Positions 11,885 through 22,097 of a DNA stretch of 64,000 nucleotides are shown here, one piece after another; position 1 is the stretch's first letter, and every line of letters begins with the position of its first letter. The notes below the pieces were generated by a model. The model did no database searches. It was not told where the DNA came from and was given only the letters and a program-made list of their open reading frames with translations. Origin of the DNA: Verticillium longisporum (lineage: Eukaryota; Ascomycota; Sordariomycetes; Glomerellales; Plectosphaerellaceae); the NCBI GenBank assembly GCA_019188255.1, contig JAETXT010000008.1, positions 2,046,001 to 2,110,000 on the forward strand. The letters run 5' to 3'. The position numbers and the translations under genes are program-made.

Positions 11885-11963
11885 CATGATGGGCAGGCAC
11901 GGCGGACAGCATGGGCAGGCACGGCGGACAGCATGGGCAGGCACGGCGGACAGCATGGGCAGG
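11885..11963 (+). repeat. 22 bp minisatellite, about 3.5 copies
   Basis: The unit is about CATGGGCAGG followed by CACGGCGGACAG. The first copy has a three-base insertion, two copies are perfect, and a last partial copy stops at CATGGGCAGG. It lies in noncoding sequence. Confidence 0.9.
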
Positions 11964-12780
11964 TACGAACTAGTACGACGGGCAGGGAGGGACTTGCTTG
12001 GATTTGGGCAGGGGCCTAGGACTAGGCTGAGGGTATTCAGGGTCTCCCTCTCTGTCTCTCCCATCAGTCTACCTACCTCCACACCCCTCCGGCTCGTCTC
12101 ATGCATGTGCTTCTGCTTCGTGTTCGGGCGTCTGTCACTGCACCCCACCAGCGCCGAAGGCCAACACGCTATGGACGAGGCGAGGCGATGCCGTTGCGAT
12201 GATCTCGAGTAATGGCATGGCCAGCTCGCATGTCGCTTCCAGGACGCCCAGGCTGTCTGTCAAGCTGCCCAGGCTGTCTGGTCAGTTGCCTAGCCTCTGA
12301 CGGTGTACGGTATCGTTTTGGCCAGTCCGTCTCCCTCTGCCTCTCTTCTTTCCCCGTGTCCTCTGCCTCCTTCTCTCCCGAACCACCGAAGAAACACAAG
12401 ACACTAAAGAGACACAGAAGCAAGACAACGAGAACAACGCACTTTCTCGAAGCCGTTAGAGTCTCCGAGCAAGGGTTCCCCAGACACGCCCCCCTCCCCT
12501 CCGACTGCCAACCCGCAGACACGACGCAGCACCTTCGCATCGAGTTTTGATTCCGATCCCACCCTTATCTCACCCGATTCCTCACCCCTCCCCCACCATC
12601 TCGTCCCAGATAAGAGCTTCGCGATCTTGACAGCCCTTTCTCTCTCCCTCTCTTTGTTTTTTTTTATCCCCTTTGGCATCCTCTTGCTCTGTCCGTCACG
12701 CCATCCCCCAGGCAAGGAAAGGCGTTGCTTCAGCCACACGACACTCGTCTTGCAGAACGACAGAGACCACACCCCTGACA

Positions 12781-12832
12781 GACCCTCCTCAGAGACCCTC
12801 CTCAGAGACCCTCCTCAGAGACCCTTCTCACC
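12781..12832 (+). repeat. 13 bp tandem repeat abutting the allantoinase start codon
   Basis: Three exact copies of GACCCTCCTCAGA and a fourth diverged copy (GACCCTTCTCACC) fill the 52 bases immediately before the ATG. They would form a pyrimidine-rich 5' UTR end. Confidence 0.9.
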
Positions 12833-14526
12833 ATGACTGTCTCTGACTCGTCCTCCGCCGAGGTGCTCGTCGTCCTCGCCTCGACGCGCGCCGTCGTCAC
12901 TCTGCCCGACGACTCCCTGGTTCTCACGCCAGCGACCATTACTCTGTCGCCTTCCACCGGCAGGATTGTCGACATTGTCCACGATGTCCTCCCCGCCTCG
13001 TCATTTCCCGCCTCCACAACCTACATCAACCACGGCGACAAGGTCCTCCTGCCTGGTCTTGTCGACGCCCACGTCCACCTTAACGAGCCGGGTCGCACCG
13101 AGTGGGAGGGTTTCTGGACCGGCACACGCGCTGCTGCTTCGGGTGGCGTCACCACGGTCATCGACATGCCCCTGAACGCTATCCCCCCCACGACGCTCGC
13201 TGGCTTCAAGGAGAAGCTGGCGGCGAGCGAAGGCCAGTGCTGGGTTGATGTTGGCTTTTACGGCGGCGTCATCCCCGGAAACGCCGCTGACCTCCTGCCT
13301 CTTGTCGAAGCCGGTGTGCGCGGCTTCAAGGGCTTCCTCATCGAGTCTGGTGTATGTTGACCACAGGCCAGCCGAGAAGGCACGCAACTGACTGAATACA
13401 GGTCGACGAGTTCCCTGCCGTTTCGTCCGGCGATATTGCTCTCGCCATGGAGACCCTCAAGGGCACGCCTACGACGCTCATGTTCCACGCCGAAATGATC
13501 CCTCCCATTGCCGACTCGGTCGGTGACGCCGTCCAGCAGTCGCAGCCGCCGCTGGCCCCCGTCGGCGAGCTCACGGCCTACGACACGTTCCTTGCCTCCC
13601 GCCCACCCTCTTTCGAGACGTACGCCATTGACCAGATCTTGTCCCTCGCCCCCATCGCCCCCGACCTGCACCTGCACATTGTCCACCTGTCGGCGGCTCA
13701 GGCCATCCCCGCTCTCAAGAGCGCGCGCCAGGCCGGTGTCAAGATCACTGCTGAGACGTGCTTCCACTACCTCGGCCTCGCCGCCGAGTCGATCGAGGAC
13801 GGCGACACGCGCCACAAGTGCTGCCCACCGATTCGCGAGGACTCGAACCGCGACCTGCTGTGGGAGGAGCTACTGGCCGAGGACTCGTGCATCCGCACCG
13901 TTGTCTCGGACCACTCGCCCTGCACGCCCCAGCTCAAGCTACTGCCAGGCCATCTTGCGGCGCCTTCATCCTTCGAGGCTCCACCCATGTCCCTCTCTGA
14001 TTCCGGCGTCGACGTCAAGTCGGCCCTTGATGACGAGGAGGCCACTCTCCCCAAGCCCGTGACGGCCGCGCCCAGCCCTGGCGTCAGCACAGAGGACGTG
14101 TCGAGCGGCGACTTCTTCGCCGCCTGGGGCGGCATCAGCTCCGTCGGTCTCGGTCTGCCCATCCTCCACGCCGAGGCCGCGACGCGGGCGTCGCTTGGCA
14201 AGGGCGGCCTGACGCTCGTCGACGTCGCGCGACTGTGCAGTCAGGCGACGGCCGCGCAGGTCGGTCTCAGCCACCGCAAGGGCGGCCTGCGGGTCGGTCT
14301 CGACGCCGACGTGTGCGTCTTTGACGACCGCGAGGCGTGGACGCTGCGGAGCGGCGACATGCGCTGGCGCAACCGGTGCTCGCCGTGGGAGGGCAAGCAG
14401 TTTGGCGGCCGCGTCCGGGAGACGTGGGTGCGTGGGCAAAAAGTCTTTGAGTTTGGCGGCCGAAGCGGCGGTTTCGTAGAGGGCAAGCCTGTTGGCGAGG
14501 CCATTGTCGAGAGGAGGACCATGTAA
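12833..14526 (+). CDS. DAL1: Allantoinase
   Basis: Hydrolyses allantoin to allantoate in purine-nitrogen catabolism. Two exons (12833-13351, 13402-14526) give 547 aa. The amidohydrolase metal-binding HxH is in [13 protein letters not shown] (His near 79 and 81). [11 protein letters not shown] carries the Lys expected to be carbamylated, just before the intron. Further ligands are in MFHAEM, LHIVHLS and [11 protein letters not shown]. The C-terminal part ([27 protein letters not shown]) matches the allantoinase/dihydropyrimidinase fold. An acidic, Ser/Pro-rich insert of about 50 residues follows [11 protein letters not shown] and makes this copy longer than the roughly 460 aa yeast enzyme. The start is the first ATG after the tandem repeat and gives a complete N-terminal beta-sandwich. 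Converges with the beta-glucosidase. Confidence 0.92.
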
Positions 14527-14751
14527 GCGTCCCGAATGAAAGTTGATGTCAAGGCTGCCATTCAAGTCGAGGGCGAGGGGAGAGGGGGAGATCCATCTTG
14601 GGTGGGGTTAAGGCCGGCCTCCGCTCGAGGTGTGCCGTCATGGTGAGCGCAGTGCTCGATGATGAGGCAGACGAAACCACAAAGGTCAAATAAAATGCAT
14701 AATTTCAAAGCCAAGACAATTTTATTCATGAGTGAGACGATGTGTGCGATG

Positions 14752-17410
14752 TTATACGCCTGTCCAAGTAAATGACTCGGACACAGAAAAGGACGCCGTC
14801 TGTTGAATGTCGACACTCGACAAACCCACGAGCACACGATATTCGCCCTCTGGCGCTACCCAGCGTCCCTTTGCCTCGTCATAGACGCTGACGGCATACT
14901 TATCAAGCTGCACTGTTGTCTGCGCAGTGTGTCCTGCTTCGATCTCAACCTTGGAGAATGCCTGCAGCTCCTTCACGGGCCTCTGGCGGCCAGGGACAGC
15001 AGCCCCTTCTGGGAACGCCAGGTAGAACTGCACGACGACCTTGCCTCTCCTGGACCCAGCGTTCACAATCTCAGCGGACACACGAATCGAGTCATCGGCA
15101 CTCTTCAGGGCACCAGATCCCAGAATGGAAGAACCAGTCACGCGAAATGTCGTATACGACAGCCCGAAACCAAAAGGGAAGAGAGCCGCCGGATTCCCGG
15201 GGCGATCATGCCATCGATACCCGACATCCAGCCCCTCATCGTACCGCAGCAGACCGTCCTCCACGGCAGGGAAGTTCCCAAACGAAGACCCGTCCTCGAC
15301 GCGCCGCGGCCACGACAGCGGCAGCCTGCCACTGGGGTTGACGAGGCCCGCGAGCACCGCCGCCAGCGCATCCCCCGTCTCCTGCCCGGGGAACCACGCC
15401 TGCACGACGGCGGCGACGGCGGCGTCGTCGACGATGCGGCCGAGCGTGGTTGGCGCGCCGGAAAAGTTGACGACGACGGTGCGCCGCGGGTTCGCGCGCG
15501 CCACGGCCTCGACGAGGTCGTACTGCGCCGTCGTCAGCGCCAGCGTGTCGCGGTCGAACCCCTCCGACTCGATCTCGTTGGTCGTGCCGACGCAGACGAC
15601 GGCGTAGTCGGCGGCGGCGGCGGCCTCGGCGGCTTCGGCCTGGCGCGCGGCCAGGTCGATTTCCTCGTGGAACCGCACGGCGCTGCCTTGGAACATTTTG
15701 CCGAAGATCGGTGCTGCGTTGAGGATGGCGGGGTCGCAGGCCCAGGACTCGAGCGTGATGGCGTAGCGGCGGCCCTTTTCGAGCCGCTGGTTCACCCGCT
15801 TTTCGAGGTGCCGCTTGAAGAAGTAGAAGGATTCTGGGCGCAGTTTGGTCTCCTGTCGACGGTCGAACACGAGCTCGCCGTCAATGTAGAGCTTTGCGCG
15901 GCCGGTGCTGATGACGGAGAAGATGTGGTTGCCGGCCGAGGGCGCTACCAGGTCAAACGTGATACGTGTTGAGAAGTCCTCGTCAAGATATTCGGGCCAC
16001 TTTTCTTTGATCATGTACTCGGCTTGCGGGATAGTCTCTTCGTGCGCGAGATTCTTGCCGACGATGGGTCCGTTGAACCATTCCAGTCTCACTGGCCTCG
16101 ACGAGGCAGTCTGGCGGTCGTGAGGGAAGACGATGCTCGGGTCGGCGTGAGGGACCGCTCCGAACACAGGAACGCCTCGGGCCTCGAGGGTCGTGAAACC
16201 AAGGTTCCGGAAGCCCTGGACAGGTGTTATCGCGTGCAGTGCATCAACGCGCGCGCTGCCGCCGCCGCCGAGCACGACAGACCACGAGTGCTGGCCTATC
16301 AGGGCTACCGTGGACCCCTCTTTGATGGGCAAAACATCATCTTGATTCTTCAGCAGGGTGATGCCGTCTGCCCCGGCTTCTTTGATGAACCTGTCTCTGT
16401 CAACATCTTCAACCGCGCGCTCGGGTGGCTCTTCAGGGTTCTCGAAGCGCCCAAGACGGCGGGCCAAATCAAGCACCCTGATAGCACTTTTGTCGATGAT
16501 ATCTTCGGACAGCGAGCCGTCCCTCACAATCTTGGAAACAAATTCGTAGGTCCTCCATCTGGCAGGACCTGGCAGCTCAATGTCGACGCCAGCTTCAATG
16601 CCTGGGCCGACCGAGTACGTGCCCATCCAGTCCGAGATGACGAGGCCGTTGAAGCCCCATTCACCTCGAAGAACATCATTAACCAGTCGAGACGAGTCGG
16701 CAACATATGTGCCTTGAACTCGGTTGTAGCTGTGTCGTTGTCAGTCATGTTCAAGCAGGTTCTCGGCGGAAACCAACACACCTTGTCATGAAAGCCCATG
16801 GTTCGGAGAGCTTCTGGACTAGCTGGAACGGCTTCAAGTAGATTTCTCGCAAGGTCTGCTCATCTACCTCAACGCTCAACTTTGTTCGCTGGTTTTCGGC
16901 ATCGTTGGCGACAAAGTGCTTTGGTGTCGCACCCACTGTACCGTCAGCCTGGCACCCGCGAACGTATGCCGCCGCAAGGTGTCCCAGAAGCAGGGGGTCC
17001 TCGCTGTACGTCTCATAGTTGCGCCCACCGAGAGGTGAACGGATGACATTGAGCGTAGGGCCGAGAAGGACATGAGCAGACTTGGTATGAACTTCCTTGG
17101 CGACGGCGGCGCCCACTTTCTCGAGAACTGCAGTGTCGAACGTTGCTCCTAGACAAGTGCCACATGGAAAACATGCTGCCTTGATGCCGGAAACGTAACT
17201 CTCGCCGCGAGCGCCATATGGGCCATCCGTGAACTGACGAGGATCAGCACTTGTTCTCTGGCAAGCCGATCGTGTACATACCTTGATATGAGGCACAAAA
17301 ACACCATCCCTATCGATCGTAGCTGTGCGCCACCAGTCTACTCCACCCAATAGGGATATTTTTTCCTTGAGAGTGAGTTTCGCAACGATTGAAGCTGAGT
17401 CGACAGCCAT
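14752..17410 (-). CDS. GH3 beta-glucosidase with PA14 and fibronectin-III domains, intracellular
   Basis: Releases glucose from beta-glucosides or cello-oligosaccharides. Exons 17282-17410, 16782-17233 and 14752-16729 join in phase to 852 aa. No signal peptide is seen (MAVDSASIVAKLTLKEKIS), so it should act inside the cell. The GH3 barrel carries FTDGPYGARGE, TPKHFVANDAE and the nucleophile in LVISDWMGTYS (Asp near residue 226). The second GH3 domain follows, interrupted by a PA14 insert around residues 395-550. A fibronectin-III-like domain closes the protein. The first intron (17234-17281) is 48 nt, in phase and free of stops, so retention would add 16 residues. The second intron is 16730-16781. 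Shares a promoter region with the MFS transporter, which suggests uptake and hydrolysis of the same sugar. Confidence 0.92.
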
Positions 17411-18052
17411 TTTGGAGGATTTACTGGAGGTGTTCTTCTCACAGAGCAGCCTTTGTAACCAAACGTCCGAGGCTTTTGTATTTGACAGACATATCTTGAA
17501 CATAATCATGCGACTGATCCAAAACCACTTCCATGACAAGCTATTGATGATGACATTCACATCCGCCGAGATCGGTCTGAGAAGTCGCCGAAACCCCCTC
17601 GGTCGGGACTGTGTCTGATTGGCGTTGCGCCGACATTTCGGAGGCTCGTCGGCGCGGGCGATCTCCTATTGGCCGTCTGCCGATCGCCGGGCCAGTTTCC
17701 AATCCGCTCGGGCTGACGGAGAAGCCCCGGAGGTTGGCGAGTCGAGGTACCATTGATCTGGGGAATCACTCTGAAGTATACTTCATGAGGCTCTTGGACT
17801 ACAACGAGATGCCCGCAATTTCGCCATTGAACGGCATCACGACGCAACATTCGACATGATTTGCTTATCGTGAGATGCCTCAGTCAACAGCGACTTGAGA
17901 GGCCTATAAGATAGATCAGTAATCCGGTCGAGCTGCACAGAAGATCTTCCATCAACCCTCCCAAGTTGGATTGACTACTTCTCAGCTCTCGACCGATATA
18001 TCTGCCTGCCCTAGAAACGGCATTTCCAAGTCGAACGTCACACGCCAACATC
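17411..18052. promoter_or_regulatory. Divergent promoter of beta-glucosidase and sugar transporter
   Basis: These 642 bp separate two divergent genes of apparently linked function. The middle (about 17.57-17.70 kb) is G/C-rich with several CGG and CCG triplets typical of Zn2Cys6 binding sites, two inverted CCAAT boxes (ATTGG near 17618 and 17674) and a long palindrome. Co-regulation is an inference from the layout. Confidence 0.5.
17627..17655. promoter_or_regulatory. Perfect 8 bp inverted repeat in the divergent promoter
   Basis: GCGCCGAC and GTCGGCGC are exact reverse complements separated by 13 bases that contain another CGG. The symmetry suits a dimeric Zn2Cys6 regulator, such as the one encoded two genes away. 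No binding is shown by sequence alone. Confidence 0.35.
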
Positions 18053-19776
18053 ATGGCCCTCCAGCAAAATGGAAAGGAGAAGACTGCATCCGACGCTGAC
18101 GTTGCTGAGACTATTGAGACCATCGACCAGCAGCTCACGCGACTCGCCAAAGAGGCGCCACCCTTCTACAAGAGCCACAGTCTCTTCATCCTCTATATGC
18201 TCATCATTCCAGGATGTCTGATGCCTGCTGTCACTCTCGGCTTTGACGCCGCCATTATGAACGGTCTTCAGGCTGTGCCCGCGTGGGATGAATGTGAGTG
18301 GCGCCCAAAGAGATCAGAATGACAGACATGGGGCTGACCAGTGACCAGATTTTGACAGGCCTCGCGGCGCCATTCTTGGACTTCTCAATGCTGTCATCGG
18401 ACTTGGTTGTATTGTCGCAACGCCCTTCATCAGCTTCGTCGGTGACCGCTGGGGCCGCCGTTTCGGCATCTTCTTTGGCGCTGTCATCATGCTGGTTGGC
18501 GGTGTGATCCAGGGTGCTTCTATTAACAGTGAGTCTCGTCGCCAGCGCCTTGGATCTTTTCACTGACGAGAGCAGTCGCAATGTTCGTGGTATCACGCTT
18601 TATCATTGGCTTCGGGCTGGTTTTTGCCAACATGTATGCACCAATGTTGATTGGAGAGCTGGCTCATCCCAAGGACCGGCAGGTCATCACCTCGCTGTAC
18701 CAGACATCCTGGTATCTCGGTGCCATTCTAGCCGCATGGACGTGGGTTTTGCTTCAAGTAAAATGTCGATGATATGTATTTTCTGACTTCAATTCAGCAC
18801 ATTCGGAACGTTCACAATCCCAAACGACTGGGCCTGGCGTATCCCCTCCTGCCTTCAGGCGGCCCCCGCATCGATCCAAATCGCAGACGTCTGGTTTCTC
18901 CCCGAATCACCCCGTTTCTTGATCGCAAAGGGCAAGCCCGAGCAAGCCAAGGTCTTCCTCTTCAAGTACCATGGCAACAGTGACGACAAGTCGCAACTGG
19001 CCGACCTGGAGTATCGCGAGATGCGCGCCGTGATCGAGGCCGAAATGGCGAACAATACCGGCTGGCGTTCTCTGCTCAAGACCCCTGGTAACCGCCGCCG
19101 CATTCTCGTCCTTGTCCTTCTCGGCCTATTCTCACAATGGTCCGGCAACGGTCTCGTCTCGTACTATCTCGTGCGTGTGCTCGAAACAGCTGGCATCACC
19201 AACAAGCGCCATGTCAACATCATCAACGGCTGCCTCATGATCTTCAACTGGATCACTGCCGTTCTTTCCGCCTTTGCCACCGGCCGCGTCCGCCGACGCA
19301 CGCAGTTCATCACCTCGGTTGCGGGCATGCTTGCTGTCTTCAGCGCGCAGACGCTCTGCGCGGGGCTCTACAACGAGCGCGGCATCAAGTCAGCAGGGTA
19401 CGGCGTCCTGGCCATGTTGTTCCTATTCTATGTCTTCTTCAACTTTGCCTTTAATGCCCTGTTATATTCGTACCCGGTCGAGGTCCTGCCCTATCCCATC
19501 AGGGCTAAGGGCTTTTCGGTCCTCATGTTCTTCAACAAAGGGTCGAGTTTCGTCAACGGGTTCGTCAATCCTATTGGACTGCAGGCCCTAGGGTGGAAGT
19601 ATTACATCGTGTACGTTGTGTGGCTGGTCGTGGAGCTGGTGTGCGTGTACCTGTTCTTCCTCGAGACGTCTGGGCGCAGTCTCGAGGCCATTGCTGAGGT
19701 ATTCGATGGGCCCCTTCTCGTCGATGCGGAGAAGACGCGGTACGACAACGACCTGCAGGACGTTAAGAAGGACTAG
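18053..19776 (+). CDS. MFS sugar transporter (sugar porter family, lactose-permease-like)
   Basis: Imports a sugar across the plasma membrane, probably a mono- or disaccharide by proton symport. Four exons (18053-18293, 18349-18528, 18576-18741, 18798-19776) join in phase to 521 aa. Family marks are LGFDAAIMNGLQ in the first span, GDRWGRR in the loop between spans 2 and 3, LPESPRFLIAKGK after span 6, and YPVEVLPYPIRAKG near the end of the second half. Twelve hydrophobic spans can be placed. The acidic, Lys-containing N-terminus and the C-terminal tail are cytosolic. The third intron starts GTGGGT, a less common donor, but is fixed by the reading WTTFGTFTIPNDW. Partner of the adjacent intracellular beta-glucosidase by position. 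The exact substrate cannot be read from the sequence. Confidence 0.92.
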
Positions 19777-19945
19777 CTAGCTAGTTGGACGAGAGTTAGA
19801 CCAAAGCAGACGAAATGCAGAATTGGGGCGTGGCTGCAATGAATCCGTAATCCAGGTTGGCGTGATTCTAAGCTCCGATATCATCATCGACGAAATGGAG
19901 CCATATGTCGTATGCTGCAGCCTGCATGACTCGCGGCCAACTTCA

Positions 19946-20440
19946 ACCTCAACTAGGGTTAGGAATACCTAAATGGTCTCGTTTGGGTATTGTGGGGGAG
20001 TGGATATTTGGGCTTTCTGGGTTGCCCAGATAAAGCCCATAGGCTTAATTGGGTTAACCCAATAACCCACAGAATTTATATAGGTATTTAGGTCAACCCA
20101 ATTAAACCCATAGGTTCTCTCTAAGTAGAAGCCAGGGTCTATATATAGCCTATACCTAATTTCAGCCCTTAGGATATCGTATTAATAGGGCATTAAATAG
20201 GGTATAAAGCACTCTAATAGGTATATAATAATATTACTATATCGTATATCTTAGTAAGACCTAAAAATACCCAGGCCCCACTACCCATTTAGGTTTAGGT
20301 TTTTTTTATGTAGCCCATTTTAGCCTAAAACCCTATTTAGGTAGTGGAGTATTGGGTTTTTGGGGCTTTGGGTTCTTACGCTAAGTTTCTGGGTGCCCAA
20401 TGGGTCAGAATCTTTGGGTATTCCTAAGCCTAACCTCAAC
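19946..20440. mobile_element. hAT-like MITE, 479 bp, with 8 bp target duplication
   Basis: The element itself is 19954-20432. Its ends are inverted repeats of 20 bp matching at 18 positions: TAGGGTTAGGAATACC on the left and TAGGCTTAGGAATACC on the right, read inward. It is flanked by an exact 8 bp duplication, ACCTCAAC, at 19946-19953 and 20433-20440. An 8 bp duplication and a TAGG-type terminus are hallmarks of hAT transposons. The interior is strongly A/T-rich with GGGTTTA and CCCAATT low-complexity motifs in both orientations and no coding capacity, so it is non-autonomous. The A/T bias could also reflect RIP mutation. Confidence 0.82.
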
Positions 20441-20441
20441 C

Positions 20442-22097
20442 ATGCCTCGAAACGCCTGTACATCGTGCCGGTAGGTGCTCGACGATCGACTTCAACACGA
20501 TACAGGATTCTAACCCTGACTAGTCTGAGAAAAGTGAGATGCCTCTCTCAGCGCCCCGGCGACAAGTGTAAGAGATGCACGTCTCGCAACACGACATGCT
20601 CATACGTCCACGTACCGCAACACTACCCCTCTCCCTCGTCGGCATCGCCTCAGTCGTTCTACGCCCTTCAGCACGAGACGGTCGGGCTGGACATTGGCCG
20701 CGGCAGACCAGAGGAGATACTGCGCGAAGCTCAATTCGCACAGTCCCTCCTGCTTCTCTACTTTAGCAACTTTGGCGATGTTCACTTTCTCTTCGACGAA
20801 GAAGTGTTCCTACGCCGCTATGCCCTGAGCGAGGTCTCAGAAATGGTGCTTTTCGCCATGATGGCGCTGAGCATTCGATTCTCAGTGGCACCATTCCGCG
20901 AGGCGCTGTCACCGGCCCACCGGGGTGAGATCTTGTTCGAACACGCGAGGAGCCTTGTCCAGGAGGAGTTGGACCGGCCCTCTATGGCAGCGGCGCAGGC
21001 ATACGTGCTGCTAGCAATATATAAACTGGTGTACGGCGGGGCAAGGCAGGCGTTTCTCTATCTCGGTGGGTTTTAAAGTACTCTATCAGGTTAACTGGGC
21101 TGACGATAGGCCAGGCTTCGCCGCGAACATGGTCAAAGTCCTTCGCTTGCTGGACACGAGTGCAGAAATTGACCCTGTCCGTCCTGAGTGCAGCCGCCGA
21201 CTGGCATCTACCGTTGCCCTCATGGATCGGTTTGTGTCGGTCATATTACGCTTCACACCGCACCTGACAGAGAGAATACCCACAATGATGGCGGACGACG
21301 ACTTCTGGGCGCTTAAGAGAAGGGAGCCGATCGTGCTTTGTCGCAAGACTTCAGTCAGCCAAGAGATTGTCAATCTGTCCGAGCTGCTTGTCGTGGTGTC
21401 GAGACAGAACAATAACTTGGCCGAGCTCAGGTCCAGCTTTAGGAATCGGTGGGCCGATGAGCCACTTCAACAGTACACTACGACTAATCTCGAATATCAT
21501 CGACAAAAAGACAGCCTCCCGCAGTTTCCTGCACATGCACATGTTATACCATCATATCGGCCAATTGCTCTACTTTTCCAATCTCGGGCACGAATGCCAC
21601 GCCCACGCTCGGGCGACTGCGGATATTGTGGATTATGCCTGGAGGCAAGGGGATTTTGACATACATAACTACATGGCTGGACAGATTTTAACCCTCGCTT
21701 CCGTCGTTCTTAGCCACGCGCTCCTCGTCAAGCCTTCTGTTGAAGACGAAAGACGGAAGGTGTGTATCAGGCAGACTGTTGCACGCGTGAGGCATCACAC
21801 GCGAATGTTCAATTGGGTGGTGAGAATCCCCGGCTGTGGTCTCGTACGGACTATGTAAGATGATACTGACGGGTGCAGCATCAATTTCTGGACGAATGGG
21901 AGGCAAAGACCACGACCCTACAAGTCTTCGAGAAAGATAATCTGCTGGACGAGATCACATTTCTTGGCAGCCAATTCGAGAAGCTCGATTATCGCAATGC
22001 TGGTAGGTGCTCGGGCTGAACAACCAATGCCAAATGGTTGAAAAAGCTCACGCAACTAGGGTATCGTCATGGGCCTCCGGGCAATCATGTGATCTAA
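20442..22097 (+). CDS. Zn(II)2Cys6 fungal transcription factor
   Basis: A nuclear regulator. The modelled exons are 20442-20470, 20524-21065, 21115-21430, 21474-21819, 21879-22002 and 22060-22097, giving 464 aa. The binuclear cluster has Cys at 6, 9, 16, 25, 28 and 35 (CTSC, KVRC, CKRC, TTC) and is split by the first intron. A fungal-specific regulatory domain follows (LFAMMALSIRF, AQAYVLLAIYKLVYGGARQAFLYLG, FLHMHMLYHHIGQLL). The donor of intron 3 (GTCCAG) and the last small exon are less certain than the rest. The start codon lies one base after the target duplication of a MITE, so the native 5' UTR and promoter have been pushed 487 bp upstream. Its place beside the transporter/beta-glucosidase pair makes it a candidate local regulator; that is inference. 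Confidence 0.78.

Larger units (their letters stand above)
10515..12832. other. 2.3 kb gap with repeats between COQ1 and allantoinase
   Basis: No convincing gene. It contains a CAG microsatellite just after the COQ1 stop, a 22 bp minisatellite near 11.9 kb, a pyrimidine-rich stretch from about 12.33 to 12.75 kb and a 13 bp tandem repeat abutting the allantoinase start. The CT-rich part is typical of promoters and leaders of strongly expressed fungal genes, so much of the right half is probably allantoinase promoter and 5' UTR. Confidence 0.45.

Noticed and set aside
11787..12212. 141-codon plus-strand frame across the minisatellite
   Set aside because: Low-complexity product created by the tandem repeat; no homologous features.
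20360..20441. Upstream in-frame extension of the Zn2Cys6 gene into the MITE
   Set aside because: The frame beginning near 20360 comes from the transposon end; the cluster needs the start at 20442 followed by the first intron.
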